In this document: positions 6,422 to 11,537 of the stretch, piece after piece
Layout of the letters: the number at the start of each line of letters is the position of its first letter
Numbering within the stretch: position 1 is the first letter of the stretch
From: DATDYA01 sp035289165
GTDB lineage: Bacteria; Patescibacteriota; Patescibacteriia; Magasanikbacterales; GWA2-37-8
Length of the DNA: 16,175 bases
Assembly: GCA_035289165.1 (NCBI GenBank)
Contig: DATDYA010000054.1
Coordinates: 1-16,175, forward strand
Reading direction: 5' to 3'
Position numbers and translations under genes: made by a program
Notes under the pieces: generated by a model
What the model was told of the DNA's origin: nothing
The model's database searches: none
What the model saw: only the letters and a program-made list of their open reading frames with translations

Positions 6422-6451
6422 ATCGTAAGAGGCTTCCTTAGAATTAGTCAA
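6422..6451 (-). promoter_or_regulatory. Promoter of the DUF7282-like gene
   Basis: On the minus strand TTGACT (6446-6451), an 18-bp spacer and TACGAT (6422-6427) form a plausible promoter about 45 bp upstream of the ATG. The gap 6376-6578 contains this, the padR promoter, and nothing else I can recognise. Confidence 0.5.
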
Positions 6452-6530
6452 CGGGTCTAGACATTAGGTTTGTATTTTTTAGGCTAGGGATATTGTTTTT
6501 TAATTGTGTACTTTTCCACAGCCAGCTACC

Positions 6531-6561
6531 TTGCGTTGCATAGTAGTGGGTGATATACTAC
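6531..6561 (+). promoter_or_regulatory. padR-pspC operon promoter with possible PadR operator
   Basis: TTGCGT (6531-6536), a 17-bp spacer and TATACT (6554-6559), with an extended -10 TG at 6551-6552, make a good promoter. GTAGT (6543-6547) and ACTAC (6557-6561) form a 5-bp inverted repeat with 9-nt spacing that straddles the -10. Such a site could bind a dimeric PadR for autorepression; the operator part is weak inference. Confidence 0.6.
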
Positions 6562-6578
6562 AACCATAATTATTTTCT

Positions 6579-6929
6579 ATGGATGTTCCAACAACGGAAA
6601 ATGCACAGGTACAAATGCGAAAGGGGCTTTTAGAATTTGCTACCTTGTTAATTATCTCCAATGGTCCGGTGTATGCTAGTGATATTCTCTTTGAATTAAA
6701 GCAAGATGATCTTTTGGTCGTAGAGGGGACGCTGTACCCACTTTTAAGTCGGCTGAAAAACGCCGAGCTTTTGAATTACTCTTGGGCAGAATCGAGCGAG
6801 GGGCCGCCGCGTAAGTATTACACCTTAACTGCCAAGGGACGGGAGACCTTGGGGATTTTATCACTTAGTTGGACTAAATTATCTAAAGCACTTAACTCTT
6901 TGCACAAAAAATATGCACAAAGTCGTTAG
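6579..6929 (+). CDS. PadR-family transcriptional regulator
   Basis: A 116-aa winged-helix repressor-type protein. The DNA-binding core covers about 14-90 and includes the family segment GTLYPLLSRLKNAELL, followed by the wing SWAESSEGPPRKYYTLTAKG. A short C-terminal helix would serve dimerisation, as in small PadR-s1 proteins. PadR regulators typically repress their own operon and an adjacent membrane or efflux gene until a ligand or stress is sensed. Its last 17 bases overlap the start of the downstream PspC gene, so the two are co-transcribed and translationally coupled. It almost certainly controls that gene. The ATG at 6579 sits about 20 nt after the -10. Confidence 0.93.
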   Translation: MDVPTTENAQVQMRKGLLEFATLLIISNGPVYASDILFELKQDDLLVVEGTLYPLLSRLKNAELLNYSWAESSEGPPRKYYTLTAKGRETLGILSLSWTKLSKALNSLHKKYAQSR

Positions 6930-8583
6930 TTTTACAATTAATGAGCGGGTATTTAATATAGAGGATGACGCCTTTTTCGCCTTAAAAGATTATTTGGACG
7001 CGATTAAAAAAGGTTTGGGGACAGACGAAGCTAGCTTCGAAGTTTTAAATGATATTGAAGCGAGTATTGCGGATAAGTTTACGGAAAAATTAAAAGAAAC
7101 GAATCGGACCGTATTGACCTTGTCCGATGTTGTGGAACTAAAGAACGTCATGGGTAACCCGGAAGACATCTCTGGTTCAGAACCGAGGACAGAGAAGGTT
7201 GATATAGATAATAAGGAAGAAAAACCAGCCAAAAAACTTTATCGCGATACGGATAACCAAATGGTCGGTGGGGTTTGTTCTGGTCTTGCTTCATACTTTA
7301 AAATTGACGCAGTTTTGGTGCGCTTAATTTTTGTTGCTTTAATATTTTTAAATGGGATTGGTTTATTACTCTACGTTGTCCTACTTTTAGTCATGCCGGC
7401 GGCCAAAACTCCCGCTCAAAAATTGGAGATGCAGGGTGAGGTGGTAAATTTAGCTAAGATTAAGTCCTTTGTTAGTGAAAAGGCTAATGAACTGAAAAGC
7501 GAAGGTGTTTTACAGAGAACCACGAAAGTGTTGCGGCGGGTGATCGGGGTAATACTACGACTAGTGTTAGTACTCTTCGGCTTAGCTTTACTAGTCGGGG
7601 CGATTGGCGGTTTAGTTGGTTTGACAATTGGAGCGGTGGTTTTGCTTTTTTCGGGATATGAAACGACCCTCCTGCCGTTTAATGTCGCCCCAGTTATTTC
7701 TTGGTCGGTGTATTTGCTGTTGTTAGTAGCGGTATATTTTTTAGTAATCGTTCCTTTGGTGTTTTTGATCATGGCCGCGATCACCATCCTTCGTAAAAAA
7801 AACGCCTTTAGTTTAAGATCATCGGTTGGTCTTTTAGTGCTATGGGTGTTAGCGATTGGAACGGTGGCGGCGCTTGGAGTAAAGTATGGTCCAATTGTCG
7901 AAAAAATAGTGAGAGAAGAAAACTTAAAAGGACAGAATATTCTCCTGGCCAGCCAAGATTACCGTGTTTATGATTACCAGGATTTTAAAACTGTTGATAT
8001 TCGCGGGGCGTATATCGTCAATATCGCCAAAGGCGAAAGTTATTTAGTTGAGGCCAGAGGGGCGGATAGCCAGTTAGATCGCCTGGTCGTAACCAAAGAT
8101 AACGGCGTGCTCAAGATTGCTTCCAATAATTTTTGGTGTTTTGGTTCGTGTGAGTATGCGACAGTTACTGTGAATATTACTTTGCCTATTTTAGAGGATT
8201 TGGCGGTTAATGGTTTGAGCCAGGTTAAAGTTATGGACGTGGAAGCGGATGATTTTAAGTTAAAAGCGGATGGTATTGCCAAAGTAACTTTTGAAAATTT
8301 AATGGCGCGAAAGTTTGCTATTGATTTAAACGGCCTGTCGGTTGTTGATTTGTCCGGTCGGATTGATCGCTTGGGAGGGAGTTTAAACGGGACGTCGCAA
8401 CTGGATGCGCTAAAAGCGCCCGCGCGAACCGTCAATCTTGTGATGAATGGTGCCTCGATTGCGCGGGTAGAAGCGGGGGAGAGCTTAACGGTGCGCGGGG
8501 ACGGGGTGAGTAAGGTGTATTACAAAGGAGTGCGGTTGCCGGAAACAGAATTAAAGGGGATGGCGAAAGTAGAGAAGTTATAA
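6913..8583 (+). CDS. PspC-domain membrane protein with C-terminal DUF2807 domain
   Basis: A 556-aa multi-domain membrane protein. Residues 1-88 form a cytosolic domain like that preceding PspC in many Bacteroidota proteins (FTINERVFNIEDDAFFALKDY, then DIEASIADKF). PspC covers about 107-163, with LYRDTDNQMVGGVCSGLA and one membrane helix ending VMPAA. Further helices lie at about 211-248, 262-292 and 303-323. Residues 355-545 form a DUF2807-type right-handed beta-helix with repeated VNGLSQVKV, LNGLSVVDL and LNGTSQLD turns. With this topology the beta-helix would be outside the membrane. PspC proteins take part in membrane-stress sensing. The PadR-PspC-DUF2807 combination suggests an envelope-stress module, but a specific role is not established. 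The start overlaps padR; a strong terminator follows. Confidence 0.92.
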   Translation: MHKVVSFTINERVFNIEDDAFFALKDYLDAIKKGLGTDEASFEVLNDIEASIADKFTEKLKETNRTVLTLSDVVELKNVMGNPEDISGSEPRTEKVDIDNKEEKPAKKLYRDTDNQMVGGVCSGLASYFKIDAVLVRLIFVALIFLNGIGLLLYVVLLLVMPAAKTPAQKLEMQGEVVNLAKIKSFVSEKANELKSEGVLQRTTKVLRRVIGVILRLVLVLFGLALLVGAIGGLVGLTIGAVVLLFSGYETTLLPFNVAPVISWSVYLLLLVAVYFLVIVPLVFLIMAAITILRKKNAFSLRSSVGLLVLWVLAIGTVAALGVKYGPIVEKIVREENLKGQNILLASQDYRVYDYQDFKTVDIRGAYIVNIAKGESYLVEARGADSQLDRLVVTKDNGVLKIASNNFWCFGSCEYATVTVNITLPILEDLAVNGLSQVKVMDVEADDFKLKADGIAKVTFENLMARKFAIDLNGLSVVDLSGRIDRLGGSLNGTSQLDALKAPARTVNLVMNGASIARVEAGESLTVRGDGVSKVYYKGVRLPETELKGMAKVEKL

Positions 8584-8597
8584 CCAGTTAACTTTAG

Positions 8598-8619
8598 ACC
8601 GGGGTACACCCCGGTTTTT
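8598..8619 (+). terminator. Strong intrinsic terminator of the padR-pspC operon
   Basis: ACCGGGG (8598-8604) and CCCCGGT (8609-8615) pair perfectly around TACA and run into TTTTT. It marks the end of the host-like block. The following gap, 8620-8743, is A/T-rich and holds only a loose palindrome around GAGCTC near 8660-8680. Confidence 0.92.
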
Positions 8620-8743
8620 AGGTTGTCTTTTTTCGTAAGATATACTAGAATATAGTTGCCCTATAGGAGCTCTTCTATAAGACTAAAATTAAATAAATTA
8701 TACTTCAACTAACCCAAAAAATCCACGAGTTGGTTTAAAAGTT

Positions 8744-8772
8744 GTTATATAACATTTTCTATTTAAAATCCC
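8744..8772. repeat. Left arm of the inverted repeat bracketing the IMPase gene
   Basis: This 29-nt stretch begins with GTTATAT (8744-8750) and ends AAAATCCC. Its reverse complement matches 9567-9596 at 26 of 29 positions plus one single-base gap. It ends 14 bp before the start codon. GTTATAT differs from the attC right-box consensus GTTRRRY at one base. Confidence 0.75.
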
Positions 8773-8786
8773 TTTAATATAAATGT

Positions 8787-9563
8787 ATGGACACAAACCA
8801 CGCCAAACAAATCTCAATCGAGTGCGTCAAAGAGGCCGGCAAACTTTTGATGGAAAACATGGATAAAGTTAAAAAAGTCTCTTTCAAGGCAAAGAGTGAT
8901 ATTGTAACTGACATAGATATCCAGTCAGAAAAAATTATTATAGATAAAATTAAGGCTAATTTCCCCAACCACAGCATCCTTTCAGAAGAATCAGGGTTTG
9001 CCGACCAGCATTCGGAATATGTTTGGATTATGGATCCGATTGATGGCACTATGAATTACTATCATTCCAGCGCACCTTTCCGTGTCGCTCTCTGTCTAAC
9101 ATACAAACAAAAACCTATAATTTCAACAATATACAATCCCATTAAGGACGAACTGTATTTTGCAGAAGTCGGACAGGGGACAACTTTAAATAATAAAAGA
9201 ATCATCGTTAATGACAACTTCGAACTAAAAAATTCAGTCGTGATGACTCATATTTCTTCAAAAAAAGATGCCCGGGCAAGAACAATACTCGCGCTTGACA
9301 GTATTTTCAAAAAAACACTCCACATGAGAATTTTTGGATCAGGGCTAGCCGCAATGTCATATGTGGCTAGTGGTAAGTTTGATGTATTTTTTAATGTAAA
9401 AACCTACCCATGGGACATCTTGCCCGGAGCACTTTTAGTTCAAGAGGCTGGTGGCGTGGTAACAGATATTGAAGGGAATAAAATCACAACTGAATCAACA
9501 TCAGTTTTAGCGACGAACGGAAAGGTGCACGACCAGATGCTTCAACTGCTAAAGGATATATAA
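8787..9563 (+). CDS. Inositol-monophosphatase-family phosphatase
   Basis: A 258-aa Mg2+-dependent phosphatase of the IMPase/SuhB/CysQ superfamily. All metal- and substrate-binding motifs are present: DIVTDID (38-44), SEESG (66-70), WIMDPIDGTMN (80-90) with D83, D86, G87 and T88, and PWDILPGALLVQEAGG (208-223) with D210. Length is normal, so it is probably active. The substrate cannot be told from sequence: inositol phosphate, fructose-1,6-bisphosphate, 3'-phosphoadenosine phosphate or NADP-type compounds are all used in this superfamily. The ATG at 8787 is chosen because the first helix follows at once; an ATG at 8783 is out of frame. TAATAT at 8775-8780 could be a -10 giving a nearly leaderless transcript. 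It is bracketed by inverted repeats 14 bp before the start and 3 bp after the stop. Confidence 0.93.
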   Translation: MDTNHAKQISIECVKEAGKLLMENMDKVKKVSFKAKSDIVTDIDIQSEKIIIDKIKANFPNHSILSEESGFADQHSEYVWIMDPIDGTMNYYHSSAPFRVALCLTYKQKPIISTIYNPIKDELYFAEVGQGTTLNNKRIIVNDNFELKNSVVMTHISSKKDARARTILALDSIFKKTLHMRIFGSGLAAMSYVASGKFDVFFNVKTYPWDILPGALLVQEAGGVVTDIEGNKITTESTSVLATNGKVHDQMLQLLKDI

Positions 9564-9566
9564 TTG

Positions 9567-9596
9567 GGGATTTTTAAATAGAAAACATTACATAAC
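9567..9596. repeat. Right arm of the inverted repeat bracketing the IMPase gene
   Basis: It starts 3 bp after the stop codon and ends with the box ACATAAC (9590-9596), which matches RYYYAAC at 6 of 7 positions. GGGATTTT and AAATAGAAAA are shared exactly with the reverse complement of the left arm. The three mismatches are transitions that become G-T wobbles when the bottom strand folds. Confidence 0.75.
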
Positions 9597-9726
9597 AGCC
9601 GATATGCGATTCAAGAAAAAGAGTATAAAATATTTTCAGCGGATACTCTTTTTCTTTCTCCCATATTTCGCACACATTTAATTTTAATGGAATGTGCGAA
9701 ACATCGCATATCGGCATACATTGTGC
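9590..9726. repeat. attC-like site with a three-way-junction fold (site B)
   Basis: Left box ACATAAC (9590-9596), 1-nt spacer, then stem GCCGATATGCGAT (9598-9610) paired perfectly with ATCGCATATCGGC (9703-9715), 4-nt spacer, and right box ATTGTGC (9720-9726). Inside are two hairpins: a perfect 14-bp one (9613-9626 with 9643-9656) and an 11-bp one with a 2-nt bulge (9666-9678 with 9691-9701). The length of about 137 bp falls in the range of long attC sites such as the Vibrio VCR. The left half ACATAACAGCCGATATGC matches site C at 15 of 18 bases. Confidence 0.65.
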
Positions 9727-9739
9727 AAAATCGCTCGAC
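9720..9739. repeat. Left arm of the inverted repeat bracketing csaA
   Basis: ATTGTGCAAAATCGCTCGAC; its reverse complement matches 10085-10104 at 15 of 20, and all five differences are transitions. The first 9 bases of the outer end (GTCGAGCGA) are exact. The segment is also related to 21-37 (15 of 17). Confidence 0.75.
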
Positions 9740-9753
9740 TTAATTGATTGTAT

Positions 9754-10083
9754 ATGCCAACATTTACACAATTTAAAGAAATTGACTTGCGAGTAGGGGT
9801 AATTGTAGAAGCAGAACAACTGCCCAATCCCTCGTATGTGACGCATAGGGTCGTCATCGATTTTGGTAAAGAAATTGGAATAAAAGTCTCTCTTGCGAAC
9901 CTCCGAAAATATTCTCTAGCAGATTTAAAGGGGAAATTGGTGGTCGCCATTATAAATCTTCCAGTAAAGCAGATTGGAGAACTATTTTCGGAGGTTTTAC
10001 TTTTGGGCGCTCCGGATAAAGAAGGTCAGTGCGTTCTCATTCAGCCCGATAAAGAAGTAAATGTTGGATCTGAGGTATTTTAA
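9754..10083 (+). CDS. csaA: CsaA-like tRNA-binding OB-fold protein
   Basis: A 109-aa stand-alone EMAPII/Trbp-type OB-fold, the same domain found at the C-terminus of methionyl-tRNA synthetase. Family segments are FKEIDLRVGVIVEAE near the N-terminus, IDFGKEIGIKVSLANL in the middle, and SEVLLLGAPDKEGQCVLIQPDKE near the end. Such proteins bind the tRNA elbow as dimers; B. subtilis CsaA was described as a secretion-related chaperone, and the true role is debated. The ATG at 9754 fits the CsaA N-terminus better than a TTG two codons earlier. There is no Shine-Dalgarno sequence. It sits alone inside a tight inverted-repeat frame, starting 15 bp after the left arm and ending 2 bp before the right arm. 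Confidence 0.9.
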   Translation: MPTFTQFKEIDLRVGVIVEAEQLPNPSYVTHRVVIDFGKEIGIKVSLANLRKYSLADLKGKLVVAIINLPVKQIGELFSEVLLLGAPDKEGQCVLIQPDKEVNVGSEVF

Positions 10084-10084
10084 G

Positions 10085-10104
10085 GTCGAGCGACTTTACA
10101 TGAC
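10085..10104. repeat. Right arm of the inverted repeat bracketing csaA
   Basis: GTCGAGCGACTTTACATGAC starts 2 bp after the csaA stop codon and ends in box ACATGAC (10098-10104). See the left arm at 9720-9739 and the related copy at 21-37. Confidence 0.75.
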
Positions 10105-10155
10105 AACCGATATCCATCATGCTGGGGTACGACGGATCATCGGTAAATGTTATGT
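10098..10155. repeat. attC-like site, short form (site C)
   Basis: Left box ACATGAC (10098-10104), 1-nt spacer, stem ACCGAT (10106-10111) continuing as ATCC (10112-10115). These pair with GGAT (10134-10137) and ATCGGT (10139-10144) around an extra C at 10138. A 4-nt spacer and right box GTTATGT (10149-10155) complete the site. The 1/4 spacer asymmetry equals that of site B. GTTATGT differs from GTTRRRY at one base. The loop is 18 nt. At 58 bp it is close to the minimum size of known attC sites. Confidence 0.65.
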
Positions 10156-10201
10156 GAAATATATTTTTTTTACATTAAACATGTTACTTTTTAATACGAA
10201 A

Positions 10202-10229
10202 TTGAATATTGATAAAATATCGTCATAAT
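10202..10229 (+). promoter_or_regulatory. Possible promoter of the BRO-N gene
   Basis: TTGAAT (10202-10207), a 16-bp spacer and CATAAT (10224-10229) lie 18 nt before the ATG at 10248. If real, this cassette-like unit carries its own promoter, unlike csaA. The gap 10156-10201 is A/T-rich with nothing else visible. Confidence 0.45.
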
Positions 10230-10247
10230 CAAGCTAAACATAAATTT

Positions 10248-11081
10248 ATGACAGATACACAAAATCAAAGCCACCACATCGCCTTGTTTAAAGGCAAAGA
10301 AATAAGAAAAATCATCTATAAAAAAGAATGGTGGTTTTCTATTTTGGATATCCTTGGTGTTTTAACCGATAGCCCCCAACCAAAAACTTACTGGGCCAAG
10401 ATGAAAGAACGTGACACCGCACTATCCGAACCGTTCCCATTTTGGGAACAGTTGAAAATGCCCGCCGAAGACGATAAAATGCGCGAGACCGACTGCGCTA
10501 ATACAGAAGGTATTTTGCGTATTATTCAGTCTGTCCCTTCATCAAAAGCCGAGCCATTAAAACGCTGGCTGGCAAAAGTTGGCTATGAAAGAATACAGGA
10601 AATTGAAAATCCTGAATTGGCAACAAAAAGAACAAAACTGCTTTATAAATTAAAGGGTTATCCCGAGGACTGGATTGAAAAACGAATGCGTGGCATTGCT
10701 ATTCGCGAAGAATTGACTGATGAATGGCAGAAACGTGGAGCGGAAAACGAGCGCGACTATGAAATTCTGACTGCTGAAATATCTAAAGCCACATTCGGGG
10801 TTACTCCGAGTGAATACAAAAAGATCAAAGACTTAAAACAACAAAATCTACGCGACCACATGGACGATTTTGAGTTGATTTTGACCATGCTTGGCGAAAG
10901 AACTACAACAGAAATTCATCGTACTAAAGACACCAAAGGTCTGCCACGACTTAAGGATGACGCGAGAGCTGGTGGACAAATCGCCGGTACAGCGCGAAAA
11001 CAAATTGAAAGAAAAATTGGCAGATCCGTAGTATCAAACAATAATTTTTTACGCAATAAAGAAAAAAAGAAATTGAAATAG
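10248..11081 (+). CDS. BRO-N / DinD-like protein
   Basis: The 277-aa protein starts with a BRO-N (phage antirepressor-type) domain of about 10-115 residues: HHIALFKGKEIRKIIYKKEW then WWFSILDILGVLTDS. A helical C-terminal part resembles E. coli DinD (DNA-damage-inducible protein D): LRDHMDDFELILTMLGERTT followed by a basic segment near GTARKQIERKIG. DinD in E. coli inhibits RecA filament activity; whether this relative does so is unknown. BRO-N proteins are usually found in phage or mobile DNA. The ATG at 10248 is preferred over an upstream TTG at 10209 because BRO-N begins shortly after it and a promoter overlaps the extension. AAA-, ACA- and ATC-rich codon use differs from the host-like genes. 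Followed by a long hairpin. Confidence 0.8.
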   Translation: MTDTQNQSHHIALFKGKEIRKIIYKKEWWFSILDILGVLTDSPQPKTYWAKMKERDTALSEPFPFWEQLKMPAEDDKMRETDCANTEGILRIIQSVPSSKAEPLKRWLAKVGYERIQEIENPELATKRTKLLYKLKGYPEDWIEKRMRGIAIREELTDEWQKRGAENERDYEILTAEISKATFGVTPSEYKKIKDLKQQNLRDHMDDFELILTMLGERTTTEIHRTKDTKGLPRLKDDARAGGQIAGTARKQIERKIGRSVVSNNNFLRNKEKKKLK

Positions 11082-11136
11082 TTTTTGTCGGGTCGCAATT
11101 CACCCCTTTTGTTCCCCTCTTGCGTCCCGCCAAAAC
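11081..11136. repeat. Long hairpin after the BRO-N gene
   Basis: GTTTTTGTCGGGTCGCAA (11081-11098) pairs with TTGCGTCCCGCCAAAAC (11120-11136), with one gap and two mismatches, around a pyrimidine-rich 21-nt loop. No T-run follows, so it is a poor terminator. It may be a cassette-end structure or a transcript-stabilising hairpin. The rest of the gap to 11197 shows only a loose TTTTAT/ATAAAA pair. Confidence 0.55.
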
Positions 11137-11197
11137 GGAAAAATCAAATTCGTTTTATAAAAAAGTGTTCCTAACGGATAAAAGGAAAAACATGCAA

Positions 11198-11208
11198 CAC
11201 ATAACAGC
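11198..11208. repeat. Orphan left half of an attC-like site (site D)
   Basis: CACATAACAGC repeats the start of site B (ACATAACAGC, 10 of 10 bases at 11199-11208). CACATAAC (11198-11205) is also the exact reverse complement of GTTATGTG at 10149-10156, the predicted 5' end of the BRO-N unit. No convincing right box was found downstream. It fits the 3' end of cassette 3 with a decayed or overlapped right half. Confidence 0.4.
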
Positions 11209-11222
11209 ATTACTTAGCGAGT

Positions 11223-11516
11223 ATGATTCAAAAAAATAAAACTAAAAAAACAATCGCTACCGGTGTAATACATAAAGTACCTGACGATTTAAAAGAAACT
11301 TTAGTTGCCAAGCCAGCTGTACTTGAAAAATGGAATAGCCTATCACCTCTCGCACGCAACGAATGGATCTGTTGGGTGACAATCGTAAAAAAGAATGAAA
11401 TAAGAAAAGAACATTTAATACGTTTGTGTGAAGATTTGCAAATGGGCAAGAAAAGACCTTGCTGTTGGCCAGGGTGTCCTCACCGTAGAGATAGTGCAAA
11501 AAAATGGTTCAAATAA
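11223..11516 (+). CDS. Short YdeI/OmpD-associated-family protein
   Basis: A 97-aa protein with the C-terminal pattern of the YdeI/OmpD-associated (bacteriocin-protection) family: VPDDLKETLVAKPAVLEKW, then LSPLARNEWICWVTIVKKNE and RKEHLIRLCEDLQMGKKRP. It ends in the conserved CCWPGCPHR (C80, C81, C85), which could bind metal or form disulfides. The molecular function is not established. The first 14 residues, rich in Lys and Thr, precede the family core and may be recent. It lies at the end of the A-rich accessory block, has no Shine-Dalgarno sequence, and is only 21 bp from the next gene. Confidence 0.85.
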   Translation: MIQKNKTKKTIATGVIHKVPDDLKETLVAKPAVLEKWNSLSPLARNEWICWVTIVKKNEIRKEHLIRLCEDLQMGKKRPCCWPGCPHRRDSAKKWFK

Positions 11517-11537
11517 GTATATTAAAACAAGCTATTT

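Larger units (their letters stand above)
8745..9720 (+). mobile_element. Integron-like gene cassette 1 (IMPase family)
   Basis: If G|TT of the right boxes at 8744-8750 (GTTATAT) and 9720-9726 (ATTGTGC, where A replaces G) marks the crossover, this 976-bp unit is one gene plus one attC-like site. That is the normal anatomy of an integron cassette: single ORF, same orientation as its neighbour, ORF nearly filling the unit, site after the stop codon. Codon choice is more A-rich than in the padR-pspC operon. No integrase is in the window and no target-site duplication is seen. The cassette interpretation is inference from repeats and layout. Confidence 0.5.
9721..10149 (+). mobile_element. Integron-like gene cassette 2 (csaA-like)
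   Basis: This predicted 429-bp unit runs from after the first base of the right box of site B to the G of GTTATGT in site C. It carries one small gene and one attC-like site. Joining its ends as in an excised circle would place the two bracketing arms opposite each other and extend the site C stem outward by about 20 bp, as if the arms were parts of one ancestral recombination site. The repeats are observed; excision is inferred. Confidence 0.5.

Noticed and set aside
7416..8435. Minus-strand open frames over the PspC gene (7416-7787, 8040-8435)
   Set aside because: Antisense shadows of a membrane-protein gene, with Ser/Thr/Lys-rich composition and no family resemblance.
8744..9596. The IMPase-flanking inverted repeats as ends of an insertion sequence or transposon
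   Set aside because: No transposase, no target-site duplication beside the arms, and the csaA unit has different arms. A box-plus-structure site fits better.
9574..9950. Minus-strand open frames at 9574-9846 and 9684-9950
   Set aside because: They run through the palindromic site B and the antisense of csaA. The palindromes, not coding constraint, keep them open.
10209..10247. TTG start at 10209 for the BRO-N gene
   Set aside because: The 13-residue extension has no family support and overlaps the likely -10; the ATG at 10248 fits better.
57..11185. Shared 10-mer GGATAAAAGG at 57-66 and 11176-11185 as evidence for another common site
   Set aside because: Too short and A-rich to be more than chance in 16 kb; the surrounding bases do not align.
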